From: Fulvitalea axinellae
Lineage (GTDB): Bacteria; Bacteroidota; Bacteroidia; Cytophagales; Cyclobacteriaceae
Reading direction: 5' to 3'
Assembly: GCF_036492835.1 (NCBI RefSeq)
Contig: NZ_AP025314.1
Coordinates: 2,894,010 to 2,958,009 of the forward strand
DNA length: 64,000 nt
The position numbers and the translations under genes were made by a program. Every line of letters begins with the position of its first letter. Within the stretch, counting starts at the first letter, position 1. The notes beneath the pieces are model-generated. The model saw only the letters and a program-made list of their open reading frames with translations, ran no database searches and was not told where the DNA came from. Positions 46,315-53,894 of the stretch are shown here, piece after piece.

Positions 46315-47751
46315 TCAAGCGTTAAAATCCGTAGTTTCTTTGGCGTTGATTTTCGAAGCCTCGGCCAATGCCGTGCGCAATGCGGCGATTTTGTTGAACA
46401 CCTCGTCCCTTTCAGATTCCGGATTCGATTTGGCTACGACACCAGCACCGGCTTGGTATGACAATGTATTGTTACGACTCATGAAAGAACGAATCATGAT
46501 GGCATGATTGAAATCGCCGTTAAAGCCCAAGTAACCGATCGCTCCGCCGTAGAAGCCGCGTTGGTGTTTTTCGTATTCGTTGATCAACTCCATCGCGCGA
46601 TATTTCGGAGCGCCGCTCAAAGTGCCCGCTGGAAATGTATCGGCTACCGTGCGGATACCGAGATCCTGATTGGCCAATTGACCCGTTACCTTCGAAACCA
46701 AATGGATAACGTGTGAGTAGAACTGCACCTCTTTGAAAGTCTCGACCTCCACGTTGTCGCAATGACGGCTGAGGTCGTTACGTGCAAGGTCCACAAGCAT
46801 AACGTGCTCCGAATTCTCTTTCGGGTCGGCGTCGAGTTCGCGTGCCAATTCGGCGTCACGTTCGTCATTGCCCGTTCTGCGGAAAGTTCCGGCTATCGGG
46901 TAAATCGAAGCTTCGTTGTTTTTCACTACGATCTGCGCTTCTGGTGATGAACCGAAAATCTTAAAGCTTCCGAAATCGAAATAGAAAAGATAAGGCGAAG
47001 GATTTATCGAACGGAGTGCGCGGTAAACGTTGAATTCGTCTCCGCTGAACTTTTGCTGGAATCGACGTGCCAAAACGATCTGGAAAACGTCGCCTTTATG
47101 GCAGTGGTCGATGCCTTTTTTGACCATCTCCACGTATTCCTCATTCGTAAAGTCAGAAACTTCCTCCCCTTCTTTCGTGAATGTGTATTCCGGAAAGTTT
47201 TTGTTTCGAATAAGATTTACGATCTGATCTGGACCGTCCGAATCGGGTTGTTCCAATCCGTGTTCGAAAACGTAGAGGGCGTTCTTAAAATGGTCAACGG
47301 CGATTACGTAGCGATAAACCTTGTAAAAAATCTCAGGAACTTCATAACCCGACGGATTGTTGTCAGAAAAATCAAGATCTTCGAAATACTGGACAGCGTC
47401 ATAAGTCATGTAGCCGAAAAGTCCGTTGCTGATGAATGGAAATTCAGACTCCGTTTCAAAAGAAGCCGAAAATTCTCTCAATTCGTCGACCGCTTCACTC
47501 TTATCGGCTAAAGTTTTCACTTCTTCTGTACCGTCAGGAAACGCTAAGCTGAGCTTTTCTTTTTCTACTTTAAAAGAAGCGATGGAATCGCAGGCCAAGT
47601 AAGAGAAACTGTTGTCGTTGCCGTGGTAATCGGAACTTTCCAACATGATAGCATCCGGAAACCGGTCACGGAGCCTGAGGTAGATACTCACAGGAGTTGT
47701 GGTGTCGGCCAGCAACTTTCGATGTGCGGTTTTGAGGGGAAAACGTTTCAT
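46315..47751 (-). CDS. trpE: Anthranilate synthase component I
   Basis: TrpE makes anthranilate from chorismate. The 478-residue product has the feedback-site sequence MLESSD near residue 36 and the chorismate-binding blocks GDVFQIVLARRF, YPIAGTFRRTG and GAPKYRAMELI. Intact regulatory residues suggest allosteric inhibition by tryptophan. It is the first structural gene of the operon, 37 bases after the second attenuator terminator. Confidence 0.97.
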   Translation of the reverse strand: MKRFPLKTAHRKLLADTTTPVSIYLRLRDRFPDAIMLESSDYHGNDNSFSYLACDSIASFKVEKEKLSLAFPDGTEEVKTLADKSEAVDELREFSASFETESEFPFISNGLFGYMTYDAVQYFEDLDFSDNNPSGYEVPEIFYKVYRYVIAVDHFKNALYVFEHGLEQPDSDGPDQIVNLIRNKNFPEYTFTKEGEEVSDFTNEEYVEMVKKGIDHCHKGDVFQIVLARRFQQKFSGDEFNVYRALRSINPSPYLFYFDFGSFKIFGSSPEAQIVVKNNEASIYPIAGTFRRTGNDERDAELARELDADPKENSEHVMLVDLARNDLSRHCDNVEVETFKEVQFYSHVIHLVSKVTGQLANQDLGIRTVADTFPAGTLSGAPKYRAMELINEYEKHQRGFYGGAIGYLGFNGDFNHAIMIRSFMSRNNTLSYQAGAGVVAKSNPESERDEVFNKIAALRTALAEASKINAKETTDFNA

Positions 47752-47788
47752 GATTTATATCTAATTTTTTATGTCGAATGATTGATAA

Positions 47789-47824
47789 CAAAAGAGGCCC
47801 GCTGTTCGGTGAACGGCGGGCCTC
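47789..47824 (-). terminator. trp attenuator B (proximal terminator)
   Basis: On the minus strand GAGGCCCGC-GTTC pairs with GAAC-GCGGGCCTC, followed by TTTTGTT. CCGTTCAC in its left arm is complementary to GTGAACGG at 47871-47864, next to the stop of leader peptide B, giving a mutually exclusive antiterminator of eight pairs. Confidence 0.85.
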
Positions 47825-47867
47825 AGTTTTCGCTTATCGCTTTTTTGTCTGGGTAATACGCTGCCGT

Positions 47868-47924
47868 TCACTCAAGTATCCGAGAGTGCCACCACCATGC
47901 GATATGTACGTTCTGACAAAACAT
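47868..47924 (-). CDS. trpL: trp leader peptide B
   Basis: This 18-codon frame encodes MFCQNVHIAWWWHSRILE. Three consecutive Trp codons (47897-47889) in so short a frame between a terminator and trpE are the classic attenuation signature. Its stop overlaps the antiterminator segment. A ribosome stalled on the Trp codons would leave this segment free to pair with the terminator arm and allow read-through into trpE. It is the second of two such leaders and closer to trpE. Confidence 0.85.
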   Translation of the reverse strand: MFCQNVHIAWWWHSRILE

Positions 47925-48031
47925 TGTTCTTTTCAATTTGAAATTCACAAGCGAATTTATGGTTTGTTATTCTATTTTCAATGAATTCGATTGTTTTTTA
48001 CGAATCCAATTCTAATCAAAATCGCGACGAT

Positions 48032-48069
48032 AAAAAAAAGCCCTGTCGTTCGGTGAACGACAGGGCTTT
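48032..48069 (-). terminator. trp attenuator A (distal terminator)
   Basis: GCCCTGTCGTTC pairs perfectly with GAACGACAGGGC around a three-base loop, followed by eight T. CGTTCACCG in its left arm is complementary to CGGTGAACG at the end of leader peptide A, giving an antiterminator of nine pairs. Confidence 0.88.
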
Positions 48070-48104
48070 ATTATCTTAGTCTACATTTGACAATACAAGG
48101 CCGT

Positions 48105-48164
48105 TCACCGGGAGAGATTCTTCCAGTGCCACCACCATGCTGTATGTACAAATGCATTTTTCAT
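48105..48164 (-). CDS. trpL: trp leader peptide A
   Basis: This 19-codon frame encodes MKNAFVHTAWWWHWKNLSR, with four Trp codons, three adjacent (48137-48129). A purine-rich AAGGAAGATGA stretch lies upstream as a possible ribosome binding site. The stop codon lies within CGGTGAACGG (48110-48101), the antiterminator segment. The layout promoter - leader peptide - terminator recurs once more before trpE, so two attenuators act in series. Leaders of this kind in Bacteroidota are, from memory, described as the Bacteroid-trp motif. Confidence 0.87.
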   Translation of the reverse strand: MKNAFVHTAWWWHWKNLSR

Positions 48165-48183
48165 TTCATCTTCCTTGATGCGA

Positions 48184-48215
48184 CAAAGTAAAACAATGAC
48201 ATTTTGAATTCCAAA
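48184..48215 (-). promoter_or_regulatory. trp operon promoter
   Basis: On the minus strand TTTG (48215-48212), a 20-base spacer and TTACTTTG (48191-48184) match the Bacteroidota consensus with one mismatch. The implied transcription start is about 13 bases before the leader A start codon. Confidence 0.65.
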
Positions 48216-48243
48216 CAGAATCGTGACTTTCACGAAACCGACC

Positions 48244-49182
48244 TTATTCAATAAGTGGATTTCCAGTTCTCAAATCATACTTCTTCACCGTACCCGACGG
48301 CCCCGTAATAGTGTAAAGATAATCGCATTCGCCATCGCCGTAATCCACCGTAAAGGCGCTATCTTTTTTGTTTACGGTAACCGTCACTTTTTCTTTACCT
48401 TTTACGCAAACCGCTTCGAAAGCCGTTCCACAACTCAAAGAAGCTTTGATAGGCTCAACGGTAACCGACTTAAACGAGAAGCCACTTTTGGCGGAACCTT
48501 CAACCGTATTGTCAAGAACAAATTCCAAATTCACAAAGTCCATAGACGTCTTAACTTTGTACTTTAGGTTGTAAGTGTCTTTTGCTGTCTCGACCTCATA
48601 TTGGCCTTCCGTCACGTACTTCGCGCTACCGAAAGAACCGTCTCCGATTTCAACAGACTGAGTGGCTGTGCCGTTTATCGTCTTGCCATCGGCTTTAAAA
48701 TCGATAAACTCAAATGTTCCCATTCCTGCGCTCGTTCCACCCATACTGACAGAGAAACGCATCTTTCCCGCATACGTTTTGCCCATTTGCTCGCATCCGT
48801 CTCCAAAGTCGTAAAGTATTATGATGTCGTTGGGCTTACTGTCATCGCATTCGAACTTTATGGCAGGACATGTGCCCGTAAAGGCTTCCGACAGACTTTT
48901 CATTGTTTCGCACATCGAAATATCGAATTCTGTAGCAGCGCTACGAGCGACCGCTCCTCCCGTGTTCATAGCACCCTGCTGTCCCATCATCATTAAACCC
49001 TGGATTTCTTGTACCGTTTGCAAAACGATCTCCGCTTGGGCTTCAGATTGCTGATCCACCTCACCTTCTGGTATATTTGGTAATTGGAGATCTTTCAACG
49101 AGTAGGAATTGTTTCCGCATGATTCAAAAAGCGCCAACGCTAACACTGCGGCAGACAAAAAGAGAACACGAAAGGAGTTCAT
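48244..49182 (-). CDS. Lipoprotein of unknown function
   Basis: The 312-residue product has a lipoprotein signal peptide with the lipobox FESC near residue 22. The mature part contains about 60 Gln/Met-rich residues and then a beta-rich domain with repeated GDG(C/E) turns (YDFGDGCEQMG, DYGDGECDYLY). Six or more cysteines in the mature part could form disulfides. No known family was recognised. It lies directly upstream of the trp promoter and is probably monocistronic. Confidence 0.7.
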   Translation of the reverse strand: MNSFRVLFLSAAVLALALFESCGNNSYSLKDLQLPNIPEGEVDQQSEAQAEIVLQTVQEIQGLMMMGQQGAMNTGGAVARSAATEFDISMCETMKSLSEAFTGTCPAIKFECDDSKPNDIIILYDFGDGCEQMGKTYAGKMRFSVSMGGTSAGMGTFEFIDFKADGKTINGTATQSVEIGDGSFGSAKYVTEGQYEVETAKDTYNLKYKVKTSMDFVNLEFVLDNTVEGSAKSGFSFKSVTVEPIKASLSCGTAFEAVCVKGKEKVTVTVNKKDSAFTVDYGDGECDYLYTITGPSGTVKKYDLRTGNPLIE

Positions 49183-49217
49183 GACAGTCAGTTTAAAATT
49201 AACACCATTTATTACGG

Positions 49218-49225
49218 CAAATATA
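49218..49225 (-). promoter_or_regulatory. -7 box upstream of the lipoprotein gene
   Basis: An exact TATATTTG box lies 35 bases before the ATG at 49182. No good -33 TTTG is visible at the right distance. Confidence 0.45.
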
Positions 49226-49313
49226 TTAACATCTTATATCAAAAAACACTATAAAACTCCTTTAATTCATACGCAACAACAACAAAACAAAATACTTCAA
49301 CAATAAACGATTA

Positions 49314-51761
49314 TTATTTTTCCTCCCAGAACGGGAAACCTAACGATCGTTCCGGGTCTATATACGACAACATTGTCCAGTCCGGCTGTGCTCTTTCCAC
49401 ACTGGCTCCGTCTGTGGCTTCTATACCGCCCGCAATAGGATTATTCGGCAATTGGTGTTCGGATCTCAATGCCATTTCCATCTGGTTCAAAATACTTCTG
49501 CGCTCAAAATCATTCATTCCCAAAGGACTCATTCCGTAACGGTACTCACTCTCAAATTGACTTCTCTGCTCTCCGTTACTGGCCAAGATCGCCTGCTCCA
49601 ATCCTCTGGCATATCGAACGAAACTTGGAACCATTATCCGCTTACCTTTCGGACGAACACTGGGTTGTGAAGCCAATGAAGCTCCCGGCGAAACGATTCC
49701 GGCACCAGTTCCGCCAATACTTCCTTCCGACACAAATTCCCATTCATCCGGAAGGTCTTGCTTATACATTCCGGCCAAAGACGGACCTCCTCTAGTTATT
49801 GGATCCACATCCACAAAATTGGATTCGTCGGGTAAGTGCACGGTCACATCACTACCTTTTCCCGCTCGGCGTTTCTTAGGGTTATCCTTATGCTGAACTT
49901 TGGCGTCCGCCATATTATGGATATGGATTGCGGTATCGTCGGGGCTGTCCTCAAAAACCGTTTCGGGTGGAGACGCTATCGTAATCCTCTTTTTGGGAGG
50001 AACGGCAAAGACTTGTCCCAATAAGTTCTGCCCTGTTTGCGTAGTCAACAACTTGGCATGCAAGGCATTTACACGCCATAAAAATTCGGGATCGTCCATA
50101 TCTTTTTGAGCGATCGACATTTGTCCGTTCATAGCCACACTCTGCTCCCACAAGCCCTGGCCACCTTGCACACCTTTGGGAAGCCAAATAGGCAAGCCCT
50201 GATCAATGATTACATTAACAACTTGGCGGTGTTCCTTCTGAAGTAGTTCCAACATCCGGAACATTACTATTGAGAGCGAAGAAATAGAAGAGCCGGATGC
50301 GTCGGCGGTTTTTCCTCCCAAATCATGATGCCAACGATAAACAAGGTGCTCAATCTCAAACAACTTTGCCATACGGGCATGCAACGGCCCCACTCCATGA
50401 TAACCCTGAATCAGGTCATACTCTTTAAGCGATTGTAAAACCCGTTGATAAATCACAGTTTCAGGCCCAAAATTCATTTCCTCTACGGCCTCGCCTACCA
50501 TAAATTCGAACGCGTCGGCAAAGAAACTCGCTTTTCTCGGAATACTTTGCTCTCCTTCTTCCTCCACACTTGATCCACTGGACAATGACCAACGCTCAGG
50601 TTCCATTCTGCTTCGTATCGAACTCGGCGCCATTTCCTCTTCTCCATCACTTTCGCCACCACCACCGGTCGTAGCTTGGCTTCTCAATGACATTTGGTGC
50701 TGGGCTAAAGAAGCGTGAAGCGACACTTCTTCAGGCCTAGACTGTTCTTCCATTTCTCCCGGACTCATAAAGGTAAAGCTTGAGGTAGGGCTGACTCCTA
50801 CTTTACCTTTCCCTCCACTACTTCGAAGCCTTATTCTCGGCGATGATTCCACCGCTCTTCTTTCCTTCTTCTGAAGAATAGCCTGAACGTAATCACGGAG
50901 GTTCGCTAAACCGAAAAGCATCCCTTCCCAAGCCGGGTTATAATACTTCGCTCCATGAACCCCCATCGTAACGGGATGAGCGAAATCTATCATTACGGCA
51001 TCGCAAAAACCAGGATCAGGATTAATGACCAGCAATACACTGGCGCCCACATACGCGGTTCTGCCTTGGGCCAAAGAAGCGTAAATATCACCCAAACGCT
51101 TAACCAATACCGACAAACATTCGGGCGAAACGGACTTCAACATTTTGCGCAGAGGGCCGAGATTATTGCCACCTTTTACCTTTTTCCATTGGTCCTCATC
51201 GCGGAAACCACGGCTTTTGCTTCCCGACACGCGGTCCATCAGTTCGTGTTGGGTTACTTTCAGCTTCGCCTCCTTTTTGCCTACGCCCCTTACTTTCTGG
51301 TCTTTGTAGTTTGCCGTTTGCCTACCAATTTTAATATCCCTAAGAATTGAATCTTTCTTATTTCGGGTAACATTACTTAGGATAATCAACTTGTCGCCGG
51401 GACCTTTGTAGGCCGACAAAGCACCTACGGCCTCCCTATCTTTTCCCGTTAAAGCGACACCGTTTGTATGATCAGAAAAAAGTTCGTCGGCATCTTCGTA
51501 GGGACCGAAAAATCGGGGTATCACGCCGTCATGACGTCCTTCCAGCTTAAAGGAGGCGTACTCACGGGCTTCCAACGGATCTATTCTTTTGATGATCCAT
51601 TCCCTACTCTCAAGCATGTGGAAATCTTTGGCGTGGCCTGCGCATTGCGCCACTGAACCGAAGCCCGGGGGAGGCGGTAGTTTGCTTATGCCCTTTTGTC
51701 CGGCAAAAGTTCCGAAGTTAACGGACGTTTGGGCTTTATCTTTCCCCCAAAGCTGTATCAT
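49314..51761 (-). CDS. Inositol polyphosphate kinase-like protein with degenerate M91-like C-terminus
   Basis: This is a single 815-residue chain without signal peptide or membrane helix. Residues about 55-297 resemble the inositol polyphosphate kinase family: an N-lobe stretch IIKRIDPLEAREYASF, the catalytic RDIKIG (D142, K144, G146; family pattern DxKxG), GFR at 185-187, GASVLLV at 239-245 and MIDFAHP at 257-263 (D259), then GMLFGLANLRDYV. Residues 300-415 and 590-705 are low-complexity. A helical part (415-585) ending in ALHAKLLTTQTGQNLLGQV and the C-terminal block 712-772 recall NleD/HopH1-type M91 peptidases. However, the expected HExxH position reads YARGLEQ, so that domain is probably inactive. 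This may be a secreted effector or toxin; that is an inference. Confidence 0.65.
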   Translation of the reverse strand: MIQLWGKDKAQTSVNFGTFAGQKGISKLPPPPGFGSVAQCAGHAKDFHMLESREWIIKRIDPLEAREYASFKLEGRHDGVIPRFFGPYEDADELFSDHTNGVALTGKDREAVGALSAYKGPGDKLIILSNVTRNKKDSILRDIKIGRQTANYKDQKVRGVGKKEAKLKVTQHELMDRVSGSKSRGFRDEDQWKKVKGGNNLGPLRKMLKSVSPECLSVLVKRLGDIYASLAQGRTAYVGASVLLVINPDPGFCDAVMIDFAHPVTMGVHGAKYYNPAWEGMLFGLANLRDYVQAILQKKERRAVESSPRIRLRSSGGKGKVGVSPTSSFTFMSPGEMEEQSRPEEVSLHASLAQHQMSLRSQATTGGGGESDGEEEMAPSSIRSRMEPERWSLSSGSSVEEEGEQSIPRKASFFADAFEFMVGEAVEEMNFGPETVIYQRVLQSLKEYDLIQGYHGVGPLHARMAKLFEIEHLVYRWHHDLGGKTADASGSSISSLSIVMFRMLELLQKEHRQVVNVIIDQGLPIWLPKGVQGGQGLWEQSVAMNGQMSIAQKDMDDPEFLWRVNALHAKLLTTQTGQNLLGQVFAVPPKKRITIASPPETVFEDSPDDTAIHIHNMADAKVQHKDNPKKRRAGKGSDVTVHLPDESNFVDVDPITRGGPSLAGMYKQDLPDEWEFVSEGSIGGTGAGIVSPGASLASQPSVRPKGKRIMVPSFVRYARGLEQAILASNGEQRSQFESEYRYGMSPLGMNDFERRSILNQMEMALRSEHQLPNNPIAGGIEATDGASVERAQPDWTMLSYIDPERSLGFPFWEEK

Positions 51762-51811
51762 TCTTGGAAATAAATGGACACTAAACGTTTGCGTACCAAT
51801 AAAAGTTTAGA

Positions 51812-51846
51812 GCGTGGCTTTTGTTCAAGCTGATGAACAACCACGC
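51812..51846. terminator. Hairpin between the kinase-like and PEP-mutase-like genes
   Basis: GCGTGG-TTGTTCA pairs with TGAACAA-CCACGC around a six-base loop. No clean T-run follows on either strand, so it may be a structural element rather than a terminator for the gene ending at 51932. A CTAAAC/GTTTAG pair flanks it at 51781-51810. Confidence 0.4.
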
Positions 51847-51931
51847 CCTATGTACAACACAAAAAATGTGCTTTATTCCTTAACCTTCCTTTTTCGGAAC
51901 GATACTCCTCCTTATCGGCTTTCCCCTTACT

Positions 51932-52762
51932 TTAGGCAAAGAACTCATTGGCCTTGGTATAAGAGAAGTCGTGACTAAGCATTTTTCCGATATCGCCTTT
52001 CGCCAAATCCTCTCCGATGCTGTCAATATAAGCCAGAGTCGCCCTGACGGCGCCCGAGCCGATGCTTAGCCGACGAACGCCCAGCTCCTCCAATTTTTTG
52101 AAATCGTGGAAAACGGGATTTGCAATGATATTTAACGGCGCCTTAATTTCCTTCGCCAACTCGGCTACGTTTTTTTCATCCATCGCACCGGGAACGAAAA
52201 CGCAATCGGCACCAGCTTCAGCAAAGGCGTTGCCACGGGCTATGGCTGTTTCAATCCGTTCATCTTCGTTTCCCAACGCCAACCAATACACGCAGGTACG
52301 GGCATTGATAACAAATGGAATACCTATTTCCTTTTTCAATTCCACCAAAGCCTTGATTTTGACCAAAAGGTCATCCAGGTTATCAAGTCTTTTTTCCTCG
52401 GGAATCCCGTCCTCGATATTGAAACCCACGGCACCGGCTTCCAGCATTTTTATGGCGTTGGCTTTCACCTCTTCCGGCGTGTCGCCATAGCCTCGCTCAA
52501 AGTCTACCGATACGGGAACCTTTACCCTTTTGGTTATTTGGGAAACCACCAAACGCAAATCGTCGATACCTACCTGTTCGCCGTCCGGATAGCCCAAAGC
52601 GTAGGCAATTCCGGCGCTGGTGGTGGCGACGGCCTTAAAACCCCGGCTTTCGAAAATACGGGCGCTTCCGGCGTTCCAAACATTGGGCAACACGAACATG
52701 CCCTTTTCTTTATGCAGTTTCGAAAAGGCTTCCGCTCTCGATTTTAGCTCTTTGCTGAACAT
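51932..52762 (-). CDS. Isocitrate lyase/PEP mutase family protein
   Basis: The 276-residue barrel enzyme has the family start GMFVLPNVWNAGSARIFES, an SVDFERGYGDTPEEV metal region and GFNIEDGIPEEKR. It lacks the KRCGH motif of true lyases, so it is a PEP-mutase-like paralogue of unknown reaction. The ATG at 52762 lies 53 bases inside the end of the repair fusion gene in another frame. Longer upstream frames would overlap more. It is the last gene of the ada group. Confidence 0.8.
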   Translation of the reverse strand: MFSKELKSRAEAFSKLHKEKGMFVLPNVWNAGSARIFESRGFKAVATTSAGIAYALGYPDGEQVGIDDLRLVVSQITKRVKVPVSVDFERGYGDTPEEVKANAIKMLEAGAVGFNIEDGIPEEKRLDNLDDLLVKIKALVELKKEIGIPFVINARTCVYWLALGNEDERIETAIARGNAFAEAGADCVFVPGAMDEKNVAELAKEIKAPLNIIANPVFHDFKKLEELGVRRLSIGSGAVRATLAYIDSIGEDLAKGDIGKMLSHDFSYTKANEFFA

Positions 52763-53861
52763 TTCTTTCAAATTTGAATTCACACAGATCATTGACCGGG
52801 CAATCAACACAGTCGGGAGTTTTTTTGCAATGAGCCTTGGCATGCTCCACAATCAGGCCGTGATACGCCTTGTATACCGACGCCGAAGCGGGAAACATGG
52901 ATTGCGCCATCAATCTAAGGTCAACATAGGCTTCGGGGACTTGCACGCCCATTCGTCCGAAAATCCGCCTTGTGTAGGCATCGATCACAAAATACGGTTT
53001 GTCAAAAGCGTAGTTGAGCACGCTGTCGGCCGTTTCACCACCTACGCCTTTTACGCTTAGCAATTCGGTACGGAGAGTTTCCCCGTCTTGGCGCCTGACT
53101 CGTTCGGTGTCATATTCGTACTTCGCGAACCATTCGCAGAGGGCTTTTAGCTTAACCGCCTTCTGGTTATGGAATCCGCTCGGTCTTATTATTTCCGACA
53201 GTTCGTCTGTCTCCGTTTTCTCTATAAACTCGGGAGAAAGCTTTCCGTTGAAATTGGCCAAAGCCTTCTCCACATTTTTCCAATTCGTGTTTTGCGTCAG
53301 CACGGCGCCCACCATTATCTCAAACTCCGATTCCGCCGGCCACCATTCCTCAAGATAACCGTAACGTTTTATCAGTCGCCCGAAGAGTCTTGTCACTTTC
53401 TCAAGATCAAGCAACCGCCGTTTCATCTCCAAGCCATAGGCGTAACCTGTCAGCTTTCCGTTGGCTCCGACCACCCTATGACAAGGTACGATTATAGGCA
53501 AAGGGTTCTTGTTATTGGCCATGCCTACCGCTCTGGAAGCTTTCGGATTGCCCACTTTTACGGCCACATCCTTATAGCTATGCGATTCCCCGTACGGAAT
53601 TTCGGCCAAAGCTTGCCAAACGGTCTTTTGGAAATCGGTTCCGGCAGGATTTAGCTTTAAGTCGAACGCTTTTCTTTCCCCTGAAAAATATTCTCGCAGT
53701 TGTTTCACAGCTTCTTTGAACCTTTCTTCAGACCGGATCCAATCGTCGGAGATTTCGAAGGGCTTTGTCCCGTTATCCACCAACAGGCGAGACAAACCTC
53801 CGTCGTTTCCGACTAGGTAAATCTTGCCGAAGGGCGATGGGAAATAATGGTAATATGTCAT
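52710..53861 (-). CDS. Fusion of O6-alkylguanine-DNA methyltransferase and EndoIII/MagIII-like glycosylase
   Basis: The 383-residue product joins two repair enzymes. Residues 1-155 form a methyltransferase with acceptor Cys127 in IIVPCHRV. Residues about 160-365 form a helix-hairpin-helix-GPD glycosylase with catalytic Asp294 in FVIDAYTRR. A C-terminal iron-sulfur loop follows, with C345, C351, C354 and C360. In the hairpin GVGGETA, Glu276 replaces the Lys of EndoIII; this is as in MagIII (3-methyladenine glycosylase), so it should be a monofunctional alkyl-base glycosylase. It follows ada by 33 bases. Confidence 0.85.
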   Translation of the reverse strand: MTYYHYFPSPFGKIYLVGNDGGLSRLLVDNGTKPFEISDDWIRSEERFKEAVKQLREYFSGERKAFDLKLNPAGTDFQKTVWQALAEIPYGESHSYKDVAVKVGNPKASRAVGMANNKNPLPIIVPCHRVVGANGKLTGYAYGLEMKRRLLDLEKVTRLFGRLIKRYGYLEEWWPAESEFEIMVGAVLTQNTNWKNVEKALANFNGKLSPEFIEKTETDELSEIIRPSGFHNQKAVKLKALCEWFAKYEYDTERVRRQDGETLRTELLSVKGVGGETADSVLNYAFDKPYFVIDAYTRRIFGRMGVQVPEAYVDLRLMAQSMFPASASVYKAYHGLIVEHAKAHCKKTPDCVDCPVNDLCEFKFERNVQQRAKIESGSLFETA

Positions 53862-53894
53862 TTCGGTAAGTTTTCTAAAGTAAAAAAGGAGTGG

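Noticed and set aside
47789..48170. Two repeated units with conserved core, considered as a CRISPR-like or phage att repeat
   Set aside because: There are only two units, and both hold leader peptides, antiterminators and terminators, so tandem attenuators explain them.
51781..51846. Hairpin region considered as a riboswitch
   Set aside because: It is a simple stem with an outer inverted repeat, without a recognisable aptamer, and lies between the end of one gene and the start of another on the same strand.
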